Source: Tubulanus polymorphus (lineage: Eukaryota > Nemertea > Palaeonemertea > Tubulaniformes > Tubulanidae). From it: DNA of 64,000 nt. The stretch spans positions 1 to 64,000 of the forward strand of contig NC_134036.1 of NCBI RefSeq assembly GCF_964204645.1, read 5' to 3'. Under the pieces are notes generated by a model, which saw only the letters and a program-made list of their open reading frames with translations, was not told where the DNA came from and did no database searches. The translations under genes and the position numbers were made by a program. Position 1 is the first letter of the stretch. Every line of letters begins with the position of its first letter. Shown piece by piece: positions 46,336-58,974 of the stretch.

Positions 46336-46532
46336 CAGCATGCTACGCGTGTCGATGCGATAAAATTCTTCCTGTAAATGATTAATTAGTTTCTCGCGTG
46401 ATTTTCTCTGAAATCTCGCGGTAAATGTCGAGAACTAGAAATTATTAGCGTCCGTTTCGTGGCAGATTTTCTTATCACGGAAAAACAACTTCAATATTTT
46501 CTGCTTTCGAAGAAAATGAATCTGAGAAATAT

Positions 46533-46538
46533 TTTATT
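46533..46538 (-). terminator. AATAAA polyadenylation signal, VWD protein A
   Basis: Minus-strand AATAAA 83 bases after the stop codon at 46,621. Confidence 0.5.
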
Positions 46539-46620
46539 CCGTGCTAAAGAATACGCCAGTTACATTATTGAAATATCGTTCGATCAATTTTGTTAACTTT
46601 AGAAAACAGTTTTCGATATA

Positions 46621-47948
46621 TCAGTATCCAGTGGCGCAAATACCTGTAATAGATATCAATATCATTGATATATCATACAGTAATATCGTCATCATTACCA
46701 TTGACAGTGATTTATGAAGTGCATAGAAATATCCAACTGACGTTTCAGGATAAGATTTCTTCTTTCCATCTTGATTTTGAACAAATCTCTTCACATGGAA
46801 AAAGAAATCTTCCCAAAATTGTTTAACAGAATATAGATGCCCGGTCATCGTATTAATTGTGAGATATTGACGCCGATAGATGGCGCGTACTTGTCAATGA
46901 ATCTTCGTCATCTTTGACTCGAGGAAGTGTAATTATTGCCGCGTTCTTTTTCCACGCGTATGCGATCCTGAATTGACAGCGACCACTGACCGCGGTCATC
47001 TCGGCTAAACCTCTTTTAATATCGTTGTGTATCTTAACAACTCTATCTTTGAAAGGTAATCGACCGACTTTATACGTGGCAAACTCCGACCATTTCATAT
47101 CTTCAGGTCCCAATCTGTGTATTGTATGCAGCTGTCGATAAATATCGAGATAATTATTACAAGTTATCGTCGAAACGTCACTAATCCATGAAATCCTCGC
47201 CCACAATTAAAAATTGTCAAAGATTCAAAAACTAGAACGGATAATGAGTAGAGCACACAGTTGATGATTTAACAGTTTATTTTTTGACGGTTTTGGAGTC
47301 TTGTCTAAACGTCATCATCAGAGAAATGAAAAATGAAAAATGAAATAAATACCTCTTTGTACAGCATGATGTTATCAGTGGGCGATGCCATGATGTAAAC
47401 TCGTCCATGCGCCCCACCACCGCTTACTAACAGAACCGTCAGTTTCCTCAGACCCGATTCACCGGCTAATTTTGACAATTCTCCATCGATATAAATCTCG
47501 AAAGGACATCGGCCAGTTGTCTTGTTCATGTTGACTAAATGAACGGGTTCAGTGTTATTGGAATAATCGACTAATTTACCTTGAAATGTCTCCAGATCAG
47601 CGCGCACTGTGCACGACATAGCTGCAAGAAAAGAACTGATACTGAGCGATACTGATCCTGCTGCAGCTGATGATACTGATGATACCGATAATGCACCTGA
47701 TGCTGCTGCAGCTGATGATACTGATGCATAGTTTTATACTTACTTGGCTGTCCGGCTATCGCTACCGTTTTTACAAACACTGCCGCCAATGCGATCGAAG
47801 TTACCAATATTCTGAAACACGACGAAACTAAACATTCATTCTCGATGACGATGAAGATGACGATGACGATGATGAAGGTGATGATGATGGTGATGATAAG
47901 ACGAGGATGTACGGATGAAGTGAGGATGTTTCATTGTTACCTGTTCAT
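46621..47948 (-). CDS. Small secreted single-VWD-like protein (copy A)
   Basis: Five exons join in frame to 202 residues: 47,948-47,941; 47,811-47,744; 47,621-47,353; 47,131-46,891; 46,643-46,621. Residues 1-24 form a signal peptide (ILVTSIALAAVFV core). Four cysteines follow: C29 (SCTVRADLETF), C64 (RCPFEIYIDG), C167 (RCQFRIAY) and C198 (SICATGY, then stop). NKT and NNT sites could be glycosylated. The fold assignment comes from the paralogue at 59,513-62,962, which has a clear VWD motif. The two share intron phases (2-1-0-1), a 269-bp third exon and the cysteine pattern. This copy has lost the GDPH signature. VWD domains occur in extracellular matrix, mucus and shell or yolk proteins; the role here is unknown. 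The donor after exon 3 (GAG then GTATTT) is weak. Confidence 0.75.
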
Positions 47949-50900
47949 GTTGGTGACTAAGAAGAGACTGTTACTGCTGTTACTGCTGTTACTGCTGTTA
48001 CTGTTGTTGTACAGAATCTGGTAAATCTGTTACCACTAGAGTGACACTAATTACCGGTCACCGGGTGACACTAATTACCGGTCTTCATAAAACAGTAGTT
48101 TAATTAGATATGGAAAATAAATCTGAGTTAATTACAGCATCAGTTGCGGCATGTGAGGATGTCGGTGCAGGCTGTGGCATGTGTGTGTGTAGTAGACATA
48201 CCATCAATCAATCTCAGACCCTTGGCACCTGGATCCCCACCAGGTACCACATATACCATCCAACCTAGCAGGTACTACGGACAGCATCTTACCTAGCAGG
48301 TACCACGGACATCATCGCTTATGGGGCTTCAATCTTCTGCCAGTGGATTTCTGTAATTTCCACCTAACTGCGGCTTTTGTCCGGGGACAAGTTCTGAAAT
48401 TTAGCTGAAATCAATTCCGGATAATAAAGGGATGATATCTGCATAGAGTGAGGGATGAAATAGGTTAATCCCTGCAGATTAGTGTCCGTTAATCCCTGCG
48501 GATTAGTGTTCGTTAATCCCTGCAGATACATGTGAGTTTATTTGAGTTGACAATGTCTACTATTGGAAGTGTTCACGACGCCATAAACAATATAGCGATA
48601 TCTCGTGATGTTACCGCTAAATTAGTTCCGAATCCTGTCACCAGGGGAAATTAACCTTCATGATTCATCTGCATCTTCTTTCCAGCATCCGTCTCTCATC
48701 CGCTGCTGCTGCTGCTGCTACCGATGTGTTTTAAGCTATTTCCGTCAACATGTCTCGTCATTTACCGAGTGTTTGGTAAACATGGCAACTATTACCTTGG
48801 TAACACTCAGATAATTTTTATTCGAAATATTTTCTATTTAGTTTCGCGAACGCAAATCTGCGAAAGGAGAGACGTATCTAGCCAATAACAGAACCCAGTT
48901 CTATTTCATGCTTCATCCAAAGCTAACAACACAAACGGCGCGATAAGCCGAACGGTGTTTCCGGTGTGTCGCGCGATGATAAACTGACACGGTGTCACCG
49001 AACCGGGACTCGAACTAACACCTTCCCGTCGTAGTCTGAATCGAGTCGACAAAAACAACAGCTGCTAAATCAATACGTGGTTTCGCGGTGATTACCGACT
49101 ATCAACATCGACTCCGAGATTCGTGTCGACACTTCCTTTGTGGAGAAACTGGTGCTAATTTTACGGTTTCGTGATTTTATCAGTTGCGGTTCCGACTCGT
49201 CGTTTATTCACGAGATTCCTCTAGATTAACGGTGATTGGTTTAAAGCCACTTCCGGTATTAACGTCAATTATTTGCATTAAATGAAACCACTGATGTGGA
49301 AACTTGTGGAATCTAGTGGAAACTAGTGGAACCTTGTTGAAACGAGTGGAGTCTGTAGATTGCTGTAGTGGATTCCTGATGTAAACCAAGAAATCCTATA
49401 ATGATTGATTATTGATTTCGAGATATCATCAATATGACGATATTTATCGAATACGATTGAGATTAAATAGCGATGAGTTATCGATCGATTTATTTACAGT
49501 TGATTGAATACGAGAGATCGTGACACACATTAAGTCTGTTTAACTTCCTCTCGTTATCAACGACCCCCGTAAAATATAATCGTATGTACGCATAGCAGCA
49601 TTTATCAAATAGAAATAGTTCATGTAGTATAGTGAAGGTGGCAGCACCAGTCACGATGAAGCGGACCGTTTTTATTCGTTGATCCTTGAATAAAACATGA
49701 CTCGTCTCTCCGTCTTTAGTCGCTGTCTATCGCTGTCTATCGCTGTCACTCGCTGTCTCTCGCTGTCTCCCCCGTCTCACGATCATAAGACAAATCAATA
49801 TCAATAAAACTAATACTCTAAATGGATATTACACAGATTGCCTCATCAATTCCCTCAGCTGCCGCAGCTCGTTCGGCAGGCTGATTAATAGTTCAGATAG
49901 AACATGACAATCGGGGACTGGCTGAGAATTTTTCTATTGACGAAGCATTAATTAACAACCAGCAGTAGTTCTCTTCTGTGCTGACATTTCAAATGTACTT
50001 GAAATAATAGGATTCCGCGGAAAGTGGAACTCTCGCTTCAGTTGTCTCGGTTTTAGTTAACTCGGAGATTCCTCGATCGATAGACAGAGAACTAGGTCAT
50101 AGATCCAATCCTATTTATCGACAAATACCGAGCAAACATAGTGCATATGACTGCTTTGCGGCCATGTTGGAGTATTTTATCAACTGATTAACCTCGTTTA
50201 TTGATTCTGTCGTCTGCTGACAGCTCTTCTCCTTTCGACGGTGTAAAAAATCGTCGCGCGCAAATAAAGTCTTCGTAGATCGACTTTGATCGTTTCCGTC
50301 TCGATCAGGTTTTATCACGTGGTTCGCAGTAGAGTGTGTATACGCGCGGTGATACGAACACAAATTATAGGCTCCGAGAAATGTGTCACCTCCACCACAA
50401 CCGGCATTGATGAACTCGGAGTAAACCGGCTGCAGCACGGCGGTGTGTTCCGGGGATTAGATTCTCTGAAGCAGAATATGATCGATTATTTCTCCTATAC
50501 TCACGCGAGGATTAAATGCAGATTAAATTCGCTATTTTAATGACATATTTCTCTCCGGGAATCGACTCCGGAGACGCCAAATACAAGCACCACCGCCGAG
50601 CAGCTGATGTTGCTGCTGCTGCTGTTAATAATATTAAACAGGTTTCAATCGGATACGGAAAATATCGATCAAAAATTATAGAAAATGTAGCTTTAATCGC
50701 AGCCAGTTTCGACAAAACAATCGGAGTATCCAAAAAAAAACGTCAGTCAGCCAGTCAGCTTTGAGGTGACTATTCACTCTAAATACTAATAATACCCCCT
50801 TTAACATTCTCTCTGATTACAGGAATTTCTTATCACCTGGCTCTTTGCCAGGAATTCTGATTCCTAGTACCGGGGTAGACCATCATCAGAAAATGGATCT

Positions 50901-51530
50901 TTCGGGGAAGCAAGAACATGAAAATTATGAAACTCGGAATTCTAGTAATACCACCTTCAGAATATTATAGGGCGCAACAACAAGCCGAGAACAGAGAATG
51001 ATGACGTAGATTTGATGAAATCATCAAAATGACATTAGTAACTATTAACGGTTGTGTCTATTGACAGCTGTGTCTTAGGCAACGAGTTCAAATCGTTCAA
51101 ATCATCATCAATATTCATCGATTATCACTTTACTTCCAAACTCCTATCATTGTCAAAAACAGAAGACTTCGCACACAATAACAACATTGTCTTATTTAGT
51201 TTTATGCTCGAAAAAAATGGAACAAATAATTAGTGAAAACCTATAGTTTTCATTTTGGTTTCCCTATTGTTGGAGTTTAGTCAAAACTCAATAAAACGTT
51301 TTGATATCAACTGTCGGTTTATACTTGTTAATTCTAAATACTGAGATGAGTATCAGTCGCATGGAACAGATAATATTCTTTTGCAAAAAACATGTAACCA
51401 GTAGTCTCTACCAGGAGAAGATGACACATCACTCTGTCTGTCTGCTGCTCTGCTGGTCTTGTTTTCAGACGAATGTTAAATGAAGTTTTTTTATTCCGCA
51501 TCCGTCTCCGGTACACTATATTCCGCCGCT
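47949..51530. other. Upstream region of VWD copy A, no supported gene
   Basis: ttactgctg repeats directly upstream (47,965-48,010). Two X-box-like sites are at 48,776-48,789 and 48,791-48,804. Small repeats lie at 48,235-48,310 (acctagcaggtaccac) and 48,465-48,535 (gttaatccctgc). A tRNA-like B-box remnant is at about 48,990-49,015 (minus strand gttcgagtcccgg), and gctgtctatc repeats at 49,720-49,770. Overlapping frames at 50,115-50,764 have no recognisable domain. Confidence 0.4.
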
Positions 51531-51539
51531 TCGACAATT

Positions 51540-52020
51540 ATGCAAATCAGTTCACATATTATTTTTTATAGGTTTGTTGTCAACTCTCAATCCGCAGCGG
51601 TAACACATATAAATTATCAGCTCTAATGCAGTGCACGCAACCCTGGCAACCACCAATAGCGAGCTATTATCATAACCGTCTGCGTGTGATGAGATTTTCA
51701 TGCAAATGAAGTTAAAAACAATATAAGAAATTGAGTCGTTGAACTTATCAGGTTTTATTTAAGAGAACGGTCGCCCTGATTACTACAATATGCAAATATA
51801 GTTGTATCGCACGAAGCGAGAACTTCATGAATATTCATGACTCCGAGTTGATATGCAAATTAGCTTGTAATGAACTTTATCTCAATTTCGATTTTACGTG
51901 GCAAGCGAGGGCCGTGTACATGTGGCACCAATTTGAAGTTGAGGGTCTATTCTACTTGTACTCACTGAAGAGTATAAGTCAAGTTTCCTTATGCAAATCA
52001 GTTTCTTACTTAATGCAAAT
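51540..52020. promoter_or_regulatory. Cluster of six ATGCAAAT octamers, candidate POU-bound enhancer
   Basis: Perfect ATGCAAAT on the plus strand at 51,540-51,547, 51,700-51,707, 51,790-51,797, 51,853-51,860, 51,991-51,998 and 52,013-52,020. All six share one orientation within 481 bp. Inverse copies (ATTTGCAT) are at 49,271-49,278 and 52,858-52,865. The octamer is the classic POU/Oct binding site. The flanks of the six copies differ, so this is not a simple tandem array, though the last two share an atgcaaatcagtttctta segment. Confidence 0.5.
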
Positions 52021-52344
52021 CAGTTTCTTAGTCTTGCGCAAAAAGCTGCTTTGTCATTGTGCATACTGCGGGAATGAGCGGGAATACTATAGAGGTTAAT
52101 GATGGTGAGGTTAATGATGTATCCATACAAATGATTGAAGTTAATACCCCGGTCCTCTCTCTTTCACTGGGACACTCCTCAGAAATACAGATCGTTCCTG
52201 AATCAGTCTCAGTATAGAAGAAATCATACATTCGTTTCTATCAGTTCTACTTCCACATCACACACACCATTTTCATCATCTAACAATGACTTTATTTTAA
52301 CATTGATTCAAACTTTAAATCCTCTATTTTATTTCTCTTTTTAG

Positions 52345-52384
52345 GTAAGATTGGTTTCAGGTAGTTTAGTTTCTGTTGTCTATG
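52345..52384 (+). CDS. Possible micro-exon
   Basis: A strong acceptor (TTTTATTTCTCTTTTTAG) and a strong donor (GTAAGTA) bound 40 nt open in only one frame, VRLVSGSLVSVVY plus one base. A second donor (GTAAGTAA) 13 bases later would extend it. Entry phase 0 fits the 30,156-30,242 exon and exit phase 1 fits the 58,011 exon, but the distances are very large and the fit may be chance. Confidence 0.3.
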
Positions 52385-52399
52385 GTAAGTACAATCGGT

Positions 52400-53930
52400 A
52401 AGTAATTCTTGTCGATATTCCATGTTGTCATTTAAATGAATTCAATATTCTATTCATTTGCAGCATTTATATCTAATATTCATCTTTATCCAAACATAGT
52501 TTAGCTTCATCGATGGAATATATATAGTAACCTCAAACCTCATATAAAAACTACCAGATGTTGTTTAGTATCGATACGGTCTGCTGGTCGATACTAACAG
52601 TACATATACGTTATTATTAGCATGATGCATAATTCATAAGACCAATGGTTCTATACACCTTTCATATCAAAGCCGTATTGAGCCTCAACACTTTGGAACT
52701 GAACCGTCTTAAGATTGTGTGGAGGAATACATGCTGGAAGTATGAATAGCTATTCTCGGCACATTCTATGCTGTAATATATAACGGATTTGTTGACTAAG
52801 TATTTGGTTTCTGTCGCTCCCTATTCACAACGACTCTTATTGCCTGACTGAATGTGTATTTGCATAATTTCGCTGCTGCTGCTGCTGCTGCTGCTGTTGC
52901 TGTATAAGCCAGTAGTTTTTATCCAGCTTAACCCCAAAGCCTCCATCACTGAGTTTACTATTGTGCCCTGTCCTATCTACTCATCTCACAAACTTCGAAT
53001 CATCTAAATTATCGTTGATTGGTTGTTTTGGTGCTTGTTTAACCACGATTGGTCAGTTAAATTTGACTTCTTCGATGCCGATTGGCCAATACTTTCAGTA
53101 ATTCCTCGTACAATATTCTGGCTCCTATTTTTTCACAGCTGTCACATCCGATCAATAAAACTAATTTATGCTTCGGACAAAAGTCAAATAAGACATCGTC
53201 CACATTGAAACGACTCGCACTGTTGGCACGAAATAGGAAATAAGGAGTATATGTTTGCGGGGGGGTATTCTGTGACGAGTGACAGGCCGGTCGTGCCGAG
53301 ACATTTCGCTATCAATACAACATCATTTCTACTGAATGACGCCACACTTCAAACACGTTTCCTACTCGGTGTTATATAGCTGTGCGTGTTTGTCTGAGAC
53401 ATTCGGCTGTGCTCGTGAATCGCACATATTACTTCAACTTGCCTCAATCGTAATATTGATAAATGACCAATTCCGGATTGGTTTTTGTTTGATTTCACAT
53501 TAACTGCACGCATTACCTCCGCTTCATCTACTGCAAGCAGATCAGCTCACTCGGCTGTTCTTCGGCTATTGTTTTTGAAAACATAAATCAATAGTTAATT
53601 AGTTGTGTAAGTGTAGTAGAGAAACTGTTTGTAGAACTGGTATTAGACAGGATCGAGGAGCTGTAGTCTGTGTGTCCTCCTCCAAACCATCTTTATGAGC
53701 GACATGTATTGGGATTACCAGAGCTTCTCCAACTGCTCCTCATTTTCAGTACTATAACAAGAAATACTGATATAATTTGTTTGATACATACAGGAATATG
53801 AAAGATGTTACTGGGGATCTTACAGACTGTCGATTACTGATTAATTTGAACATTTTCTTTCATGTTTCGATGAAATATTGCTGAAAAGTTCAACTTGTTA
53901 CTGATAGCACTTTACAGAGGTTGCCAGTCC
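52400..53930. other. No supported gene
   Basis: Unique AT-rich DNA with a (CTG)8-type run at 52,870-52,900 and one stray copy (53,645-53,695) of the 50-bp unit that forms the array starting at 53,940. No exon supported. Confidence 0.45.
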
Positions 53931-53939
53931 TATATTTCA

Positions 53940-54290
53940 GAATCGAGGACCTGTAGTCTGTGTGTCCTCCTTCAAACCGTCTCTAGTATTAGGAGAGGAC
54001 CTGTAGTCTGTGTGTCCTCCTCCAAACCGTCTCTAGTATGAGGAGAGGACCTGTAGTCTGTGTGTCCTCCTTCAAACCGTCTCTAGTATTAGGAGAGGAC
54101 CTGTAGTCTGTGTGTCCTCCTGCAAACCGTCTCTAGTATGAGGAGAGGACCTGTACTCTGTGTGTCCTCCTTCAAATCGTCTCTAGTATGAGGAGAGGAC
54201 CTGTAGTCTGTGTGTCCTCCTTCAAATCGTCTCTAGTATGAGGAGAGGACCTGTAGTCTGTGTGTCCTCCTGCAAACCGTCTCTAGTATG
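53940..54290. repeat. 50-bp minisatellite
   Basis: About seven copies of a 50-bp unit with gaggacctgtagtctgtgtg and caaaccgtctctagtatgag. A separate diverged copy lies 290 bp to the left. Confidence 0.92.
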
Positions 54291-54689
54291 AGCTGCATGT
54301 ATTGAACACTGACGTTATCAAATTATCCTCATCCCTGAAGTAAAAGGTGAAATGAAAAATCGAGTAGCACTTTGGGACGTGTCATAAATCAGTTGGGAAT
54401 TTCCCCTCTAGTGATTGAAGAGAGAAAGTTCGAATTCATTTCAATGAATCTCTCATTATTCGAACATTTGAATTTAACGGTCGGCCGTTTGCGCACGCGC
54501 AATGAACAAACAGCGTGCGTGTTGAAAATAACACCAGCTTCACAAACTGCATCAACGAAAGAGAGAGAAGGGAAAGAATTCAACTGGTTGTGATTGAGGA
54601 CTCCCGGGAAGAGGTTGAATACGTGTCCAATGTGGAAATCAAACTACATGTAGAATATTCCCAGCAGGGGGTGACAGAGTACTGATCGG

Positions 54690-54980
54690 TCACCCCCGGT
54701 CGGTCGGTCGGTCGGTCCGTCGATCGGCCACCCGGTCCGTCGATCGGTCGGTCGGTCCGTCGATCGGCCACCCGGTCGGTCGGTCGGTCCGTCGATCGGC
54801 CACCCGGTCCGTCGATCGGTCGGTCGGTCCGTCGATCGGTCACCCGGTCGGTTGGTTGGTCCGTCGATCGGTCACCTGGTCGGTCGGTCGGTCCGTCGAT
54901 CGGTCACCCGGTCGGTCGGTCGGTCCGTCAGTCACCCGGTCGGCCACCCCCGGTCGGTCGGCCACCCCCGGTCGGTCTAA
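54690..54980. repeat. cggt-rich nested minisatellite
   Basis: Repeats of cggtcggtcggtccgtcgat followed by cggccaccc or cggtcaccc. Asp/Arg/Thr and Ser/Val/Gly/Arg frames over it are artefacts. Confidence 0.92.
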
Positions 54981-57540
54981 TGTCACTATGTTTAATGATG
55001 ATTTGTTTGCTGCCGCTTCTGAATTCAGATCGTCTGTTTACAGCTTCATCTCGATGCGTTCTATAATATGTGTTATATATTCTCGCCGCACGTGACCTAA
55101 CTGCGAGATTTAACGAGATCGATAGCCTCGTGTTGGGGTTTGTTTATCGTCTCGTCATGGCTCCAGTGAGAACAGACGACAGGATTGAGCAACACGTGTA
55201 TTCAATCAGCGCGCAGTCACTGATAGACCCGGGATTATTTACTAATTATTTATATAGCGGATTTAATCTACATAAATATATTCATTAATCAGCCAGGTTT
55301 TAAACGGATTAGTAATATATTGCGAGGAAGCGGATAAGGATTAAGTCTAGTCTTATTACTGTTACAATAAGTATTTTCAAAATTTTTCTGATTTTCCTTT
55401 TTTAAGAAATCTGGCAGTTCTCTCAGCAGAGTTAAATAGTTGTGGATAGATTCTTTAGTCCATTATTAATAGACGAGATATTTGTGGTTAAATAGTTGAA
55501 TAATTCGTAGCGGTTATGACCAAAACAGTATAACGTACTTAAAATAGCTTAGTTGTATCGGATAGGAGTATATTTGTACTGTGTTGGAGGGGTATATTTG
55601 TACTGTGTTGGAGGGGTATATTTCGTTAGGGAATAGTGTATTTGATATTTTTCTTTACATTATTACTGGCGCATGTGAGGTCTATATATTCAAAGATACT
55701 TCGCGTGAATATAAAGATGTTTATAGTGTTGTCTAGAGGGACAACTTTATCTCTGATTGAAGCTTTAATGAACCTGATGAGGCTCCTGTAATAATTTCGT
55801 AATTACGTTTAATTTAAGGCGCGTTCGTTTCTTCCCGAAGCTCTCATTAGAACAGGAAATTAATGTCTTCCTCTATTCCTCCGGTTTCCTCAGAAATACC
55901 GTTAATAGACGTTTTTTACTTTTTGACTCGGAAACCTATCGACGCTTTGAGACAGTAACGCTTCTGCGAAAAACAGCTATCTCTAGGAAGACTGTGTCTT
56001 ATCTCGGGTGTGCAACAGTTGGTTTACTATTCTCGTTACTGTCTATGAGTCTCATTAATGTAATATAAAGATTACATGTGGTTGGCATCAGTTATCATTG
56101 TCTTTAGCTGATTCCACATTAGCAGCAACATCCGCTATGCTAACCGTATCTATTCGTCTAGCATCATCAATTTATGCTGGACTCCACAGATTTCTGGTAC
56201 TTTAGGGAATAAACAAAAACCTCTTCCATCTTTCTCTTTTATCTGTATTTAGATCACGACCGACTCTGTTGATATTGTTTCCAGTTGTTGTGATTTAGAT
56301 TAATAAATGTTTGAAATAAGGAGATTACGAATACATCGTGTTAGTTCTATAAACAGCGCATCACTGAGAACTGAAGCCTCTTTCTCTCAACGACTCACTC
56401 GCTGAATCAATTATCTATTACTGTTATCACGGATATTGATACTTCATCAAAAACTAATTGATGTCGCTTACTCCGCGCATTATAGGCTCATTAGCTTTTT
56501 GCTGAACTTTTCACTGGGCTCGAATTGCCGGCAATCAGTGAATTAGTGCTGCTATTATTTCATATCTATGAACGATAGTTGATCGGTTACTTCGCGAAAA
56601 AGCAAACCTCACTCATTTCAGATTCAGATGGATTTTAATCTATACGTCAATCTGTGGGTTTTTAGTGTAAATGTTTGTATGTAGTGGTAGAACAGTGCTG
56701 TTTGTAGTAAGTGGTTAGTGCCTGGACAATGTCACCGGATTACGGGTTTAGTCATCATTTGAATGGTAGATATGGTCACATTGGGACCTGCATTAGTTAC
56801 AGATCTCCCATACACACATACAGCTGTTACACACAGTCTCTCGTCGTCGTATAGACAAATCGAGGATCGCTGTAACATAACATAATCATCAATATCTTAT
56901 CATTTTTATCGTAATCTTGTTAATCCTATTTCAACACTTTCATTGTTATCTTGGTTTTCCTCCTTTTTTCACGTTCATCATCGTCATTCTTTTCGTTCTT
57001 CTTTCTCAATTTCATCGTCATCTTGGTTTCCTTCGTTTTCAATTTCATCACAACTGGATATTATGGTCTTTTCTTTTTTATCGAAAGGGAAATTCAATTA
57101 AATCAAGTTGTACTAGTTGCTCACTTGAGAGTTGTTACTCGTGATGGCGGCGGTGGTTGTGATTCTACTCGTCAAGTTCTAGCAATAAGAACACATTTCA
57201 CAAATTAATTATCACAAACCAATTCACTTCGATTTTCCACTGCGATTCTAGGTTAAAATGAAAAGTCATTAGGTTCATTGTGGACGCGTTGTAGGTTTTT
57301 TGTAGATTTAATTTTCTGTCGTAAGTTTGACGAATCGGGAGGCTGATTTCATACTTGTAAATATCATAGGATTTGCCGCAAATATCACTGTCACAAGATG
57401 CGACGGTAGCCATCTTGGAAGTTCAATCAAGCCCCGGGTAGAAGTTGATTCAATTGTTGCCGAGATTCGATTGTTATTAGAGTAAAATACATTTAGAATC
57501 GCGAGTGACTGCGTAATTTTTGACGCATAAGTTTAATCTG
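54981..57540. other. Gene-poor region with one possible YY1-type start
   Basis: Mostly unique AT-rich DNA. On the minus strand CCAAGATGGCTACCGTCG near 57,400-57,417 fits a YY1-type start and opens about 71 codons (MATVASCDSDICGKSYDIYK and on), with a possible GTATGA donor. No family recognised and no further exon found to the left, so it is noted and not called as a gene. Confidence 0.3.
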
Positions 57541-57542
57541 GT

Positions 57543-57975
57543 GCCGATGAGTTTTCAATCAACCACTGCGAATTGTGAGTTTAGAACACCACTGCGGATT
57601 GTGAGTTTAGAACACCACTGCGAGTTGTGAGTTTAGAACACCACTGCGAGTTGTGAGTTTAGAACACCACTGCGAATTGTGAGTTTAGAACACCACTGCG
57701 AGTTGTGAGTTTAGAACACCACTGCGAATTGTGAGTTTAGAACACCACTGCGAATTGTGAGTTTAGAAAACTACTGCGAATTGTGAGTTTAGAACACCAC
57801 TGCGAATTGTGAGTTTAGAACACCACTGCGAATTGTGAGTTTAGAACACCACTGCGAATTGTGAGTTTAGAACACCACTGCGAATTGTGAGTTTAGAACA
57901 CCACTGCGAATTGTGAGTTTAGAACACCACTGCGAATTGTGAGTTTAGAACACCACTGCGAGTTGCGAGTTTAAA
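57543..57975. repeat. 26-bp minisatellite
   Basis: About 16 copies of a 26-bp unit (ccactgcgaattgtgagttt plus agaaca). Variation is mostly gaattg versus gagttg. Confidence 0.93.
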
Positions 57976-58010
57976 ACCGAAACTGACGATAAAAGAAATC
58001 TAACTATTAG

Positions 58011-58126
58011 CCTGTTCGGTTATGATGACGTCATCACTAGTGACGGTTAATTCAGCTACTCCTACTGAATCGACGACAGAAACACCGATCCGTAGGGCCG
58101 TCATCATGATGTTCGGACCAAAGACG
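58011..58126 (+). CDS. Possible coding exon of an unrecognised plus-strand gene
   Basis: An open frame ends exactly at ACG before GTAAGTC, a strong donor. It includes TPTESTTETPIRRAVIMM and FGPKT. It may start at ATG 58,022, directly on a CRE-like TGACGTCA (58,026-58,033), or be an internal exon from a weak AG at 58,009-58,010 (phase 1). The peptide looks protein-like, with a Ser/Thr-rich stretch then a basic-hydrophobic segment. No family recognised and no downstream exon identified. Confidence 0.35.
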
Positions 58127-58319
58127 GTAAGTCTTTATAAAACGGTGTCGACATTCTTTATAGTTGCTGCATGCGAATATCTCAGGGTGGCTCCACTAAC
58201 CAGTAAATCAATATCTCAGGGTGGCTCCACTAACCAGTAAATCAGGATAATCGGGAAAAAACTAAAAGTCAGGGGAAAAATAATTTACATAAGTTTTCAT
58301 GGCGTAAGTGAAGCTAGTG

Positions 58320-58830
58320 AAAATGATATTCTGTCCCAGATACTGATGGACTCTGTGCACTAGGTGTCCCAGATACTGATGAACTCTGTGCACTAGGTGC
58401 CCCAGATACTGAGGAACTCTGTGCACTAGGTGCCCCAGATACTGAGGAACTCTGTGCACTAGGTGCCCCAGATACCGAGGAACTCTGTGCACTAGGTGCC
58501 CCAGATACCGAGGAACTCTGTGAAATAGGTGCCCCAGATACTGATGGACTCTGTGCACTAGGTGCCCCAGATACTGAGGAACTCTGTGCACTAGGTGCCC
58601 CAGATACCGAGGAACTCTGTGCACTAGGTGCCCCAGATACCGAGGAACTCTGTGAAATAGGTGCCCCAGATACCGAGGAACTCTGTGAAATAGGTGCCCC
58701 AGATACTGATGGACTCTGTGCACTAGGTGCCCCAGATACTGAGGAACTTTGTGCACTAGGTGCCCCAGATACCGAGGAACTCTGTGAAATAGGTGCCCCA
58801 GATACTGAGGAACTCTGTGCACTAGGTGCT
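58320..58830. repeat. 33-bp minisatellite with an artefactual 186-codon frame
   Basis: About 15 copies of a 33-bp unit (ggaactctgtgcactaggtg then ccccagataccga). The minus-strand frame reads an 11-residue HLVHRVPQYLG repeat because the period is a multiple of three. A 33-bp direct duplication lies just to the left at 58,185-58,245. Confidence 0.93.
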
Positions 58831-58974
58831 ATCCATTTCTAGATACACGGGAGTCTTTTCATCATCGGCTGAAATCAACAATCTCTCAGTCTGGTCATAC
58901 GTTCATCCATGCCGCGATATATCAGCGACACTGTTTACTGCATCTGGTTGCCGAATCGAGGCTGCGTCCATGTT

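Noticed and set aside
50115-50764. Overlapping frames of 73-107 codons
   Set aside because: No domain, signal peptide or exon structure; frames on both strands share the same bases.
58262-58822. 186-codon minus-strand frame with 11-residue repeats (HLVHRVPQYLG)
   Set aside because: A 33-bp minisatellite with a period divisible by three keeps a frame open automatically. There is no splice or signal context.
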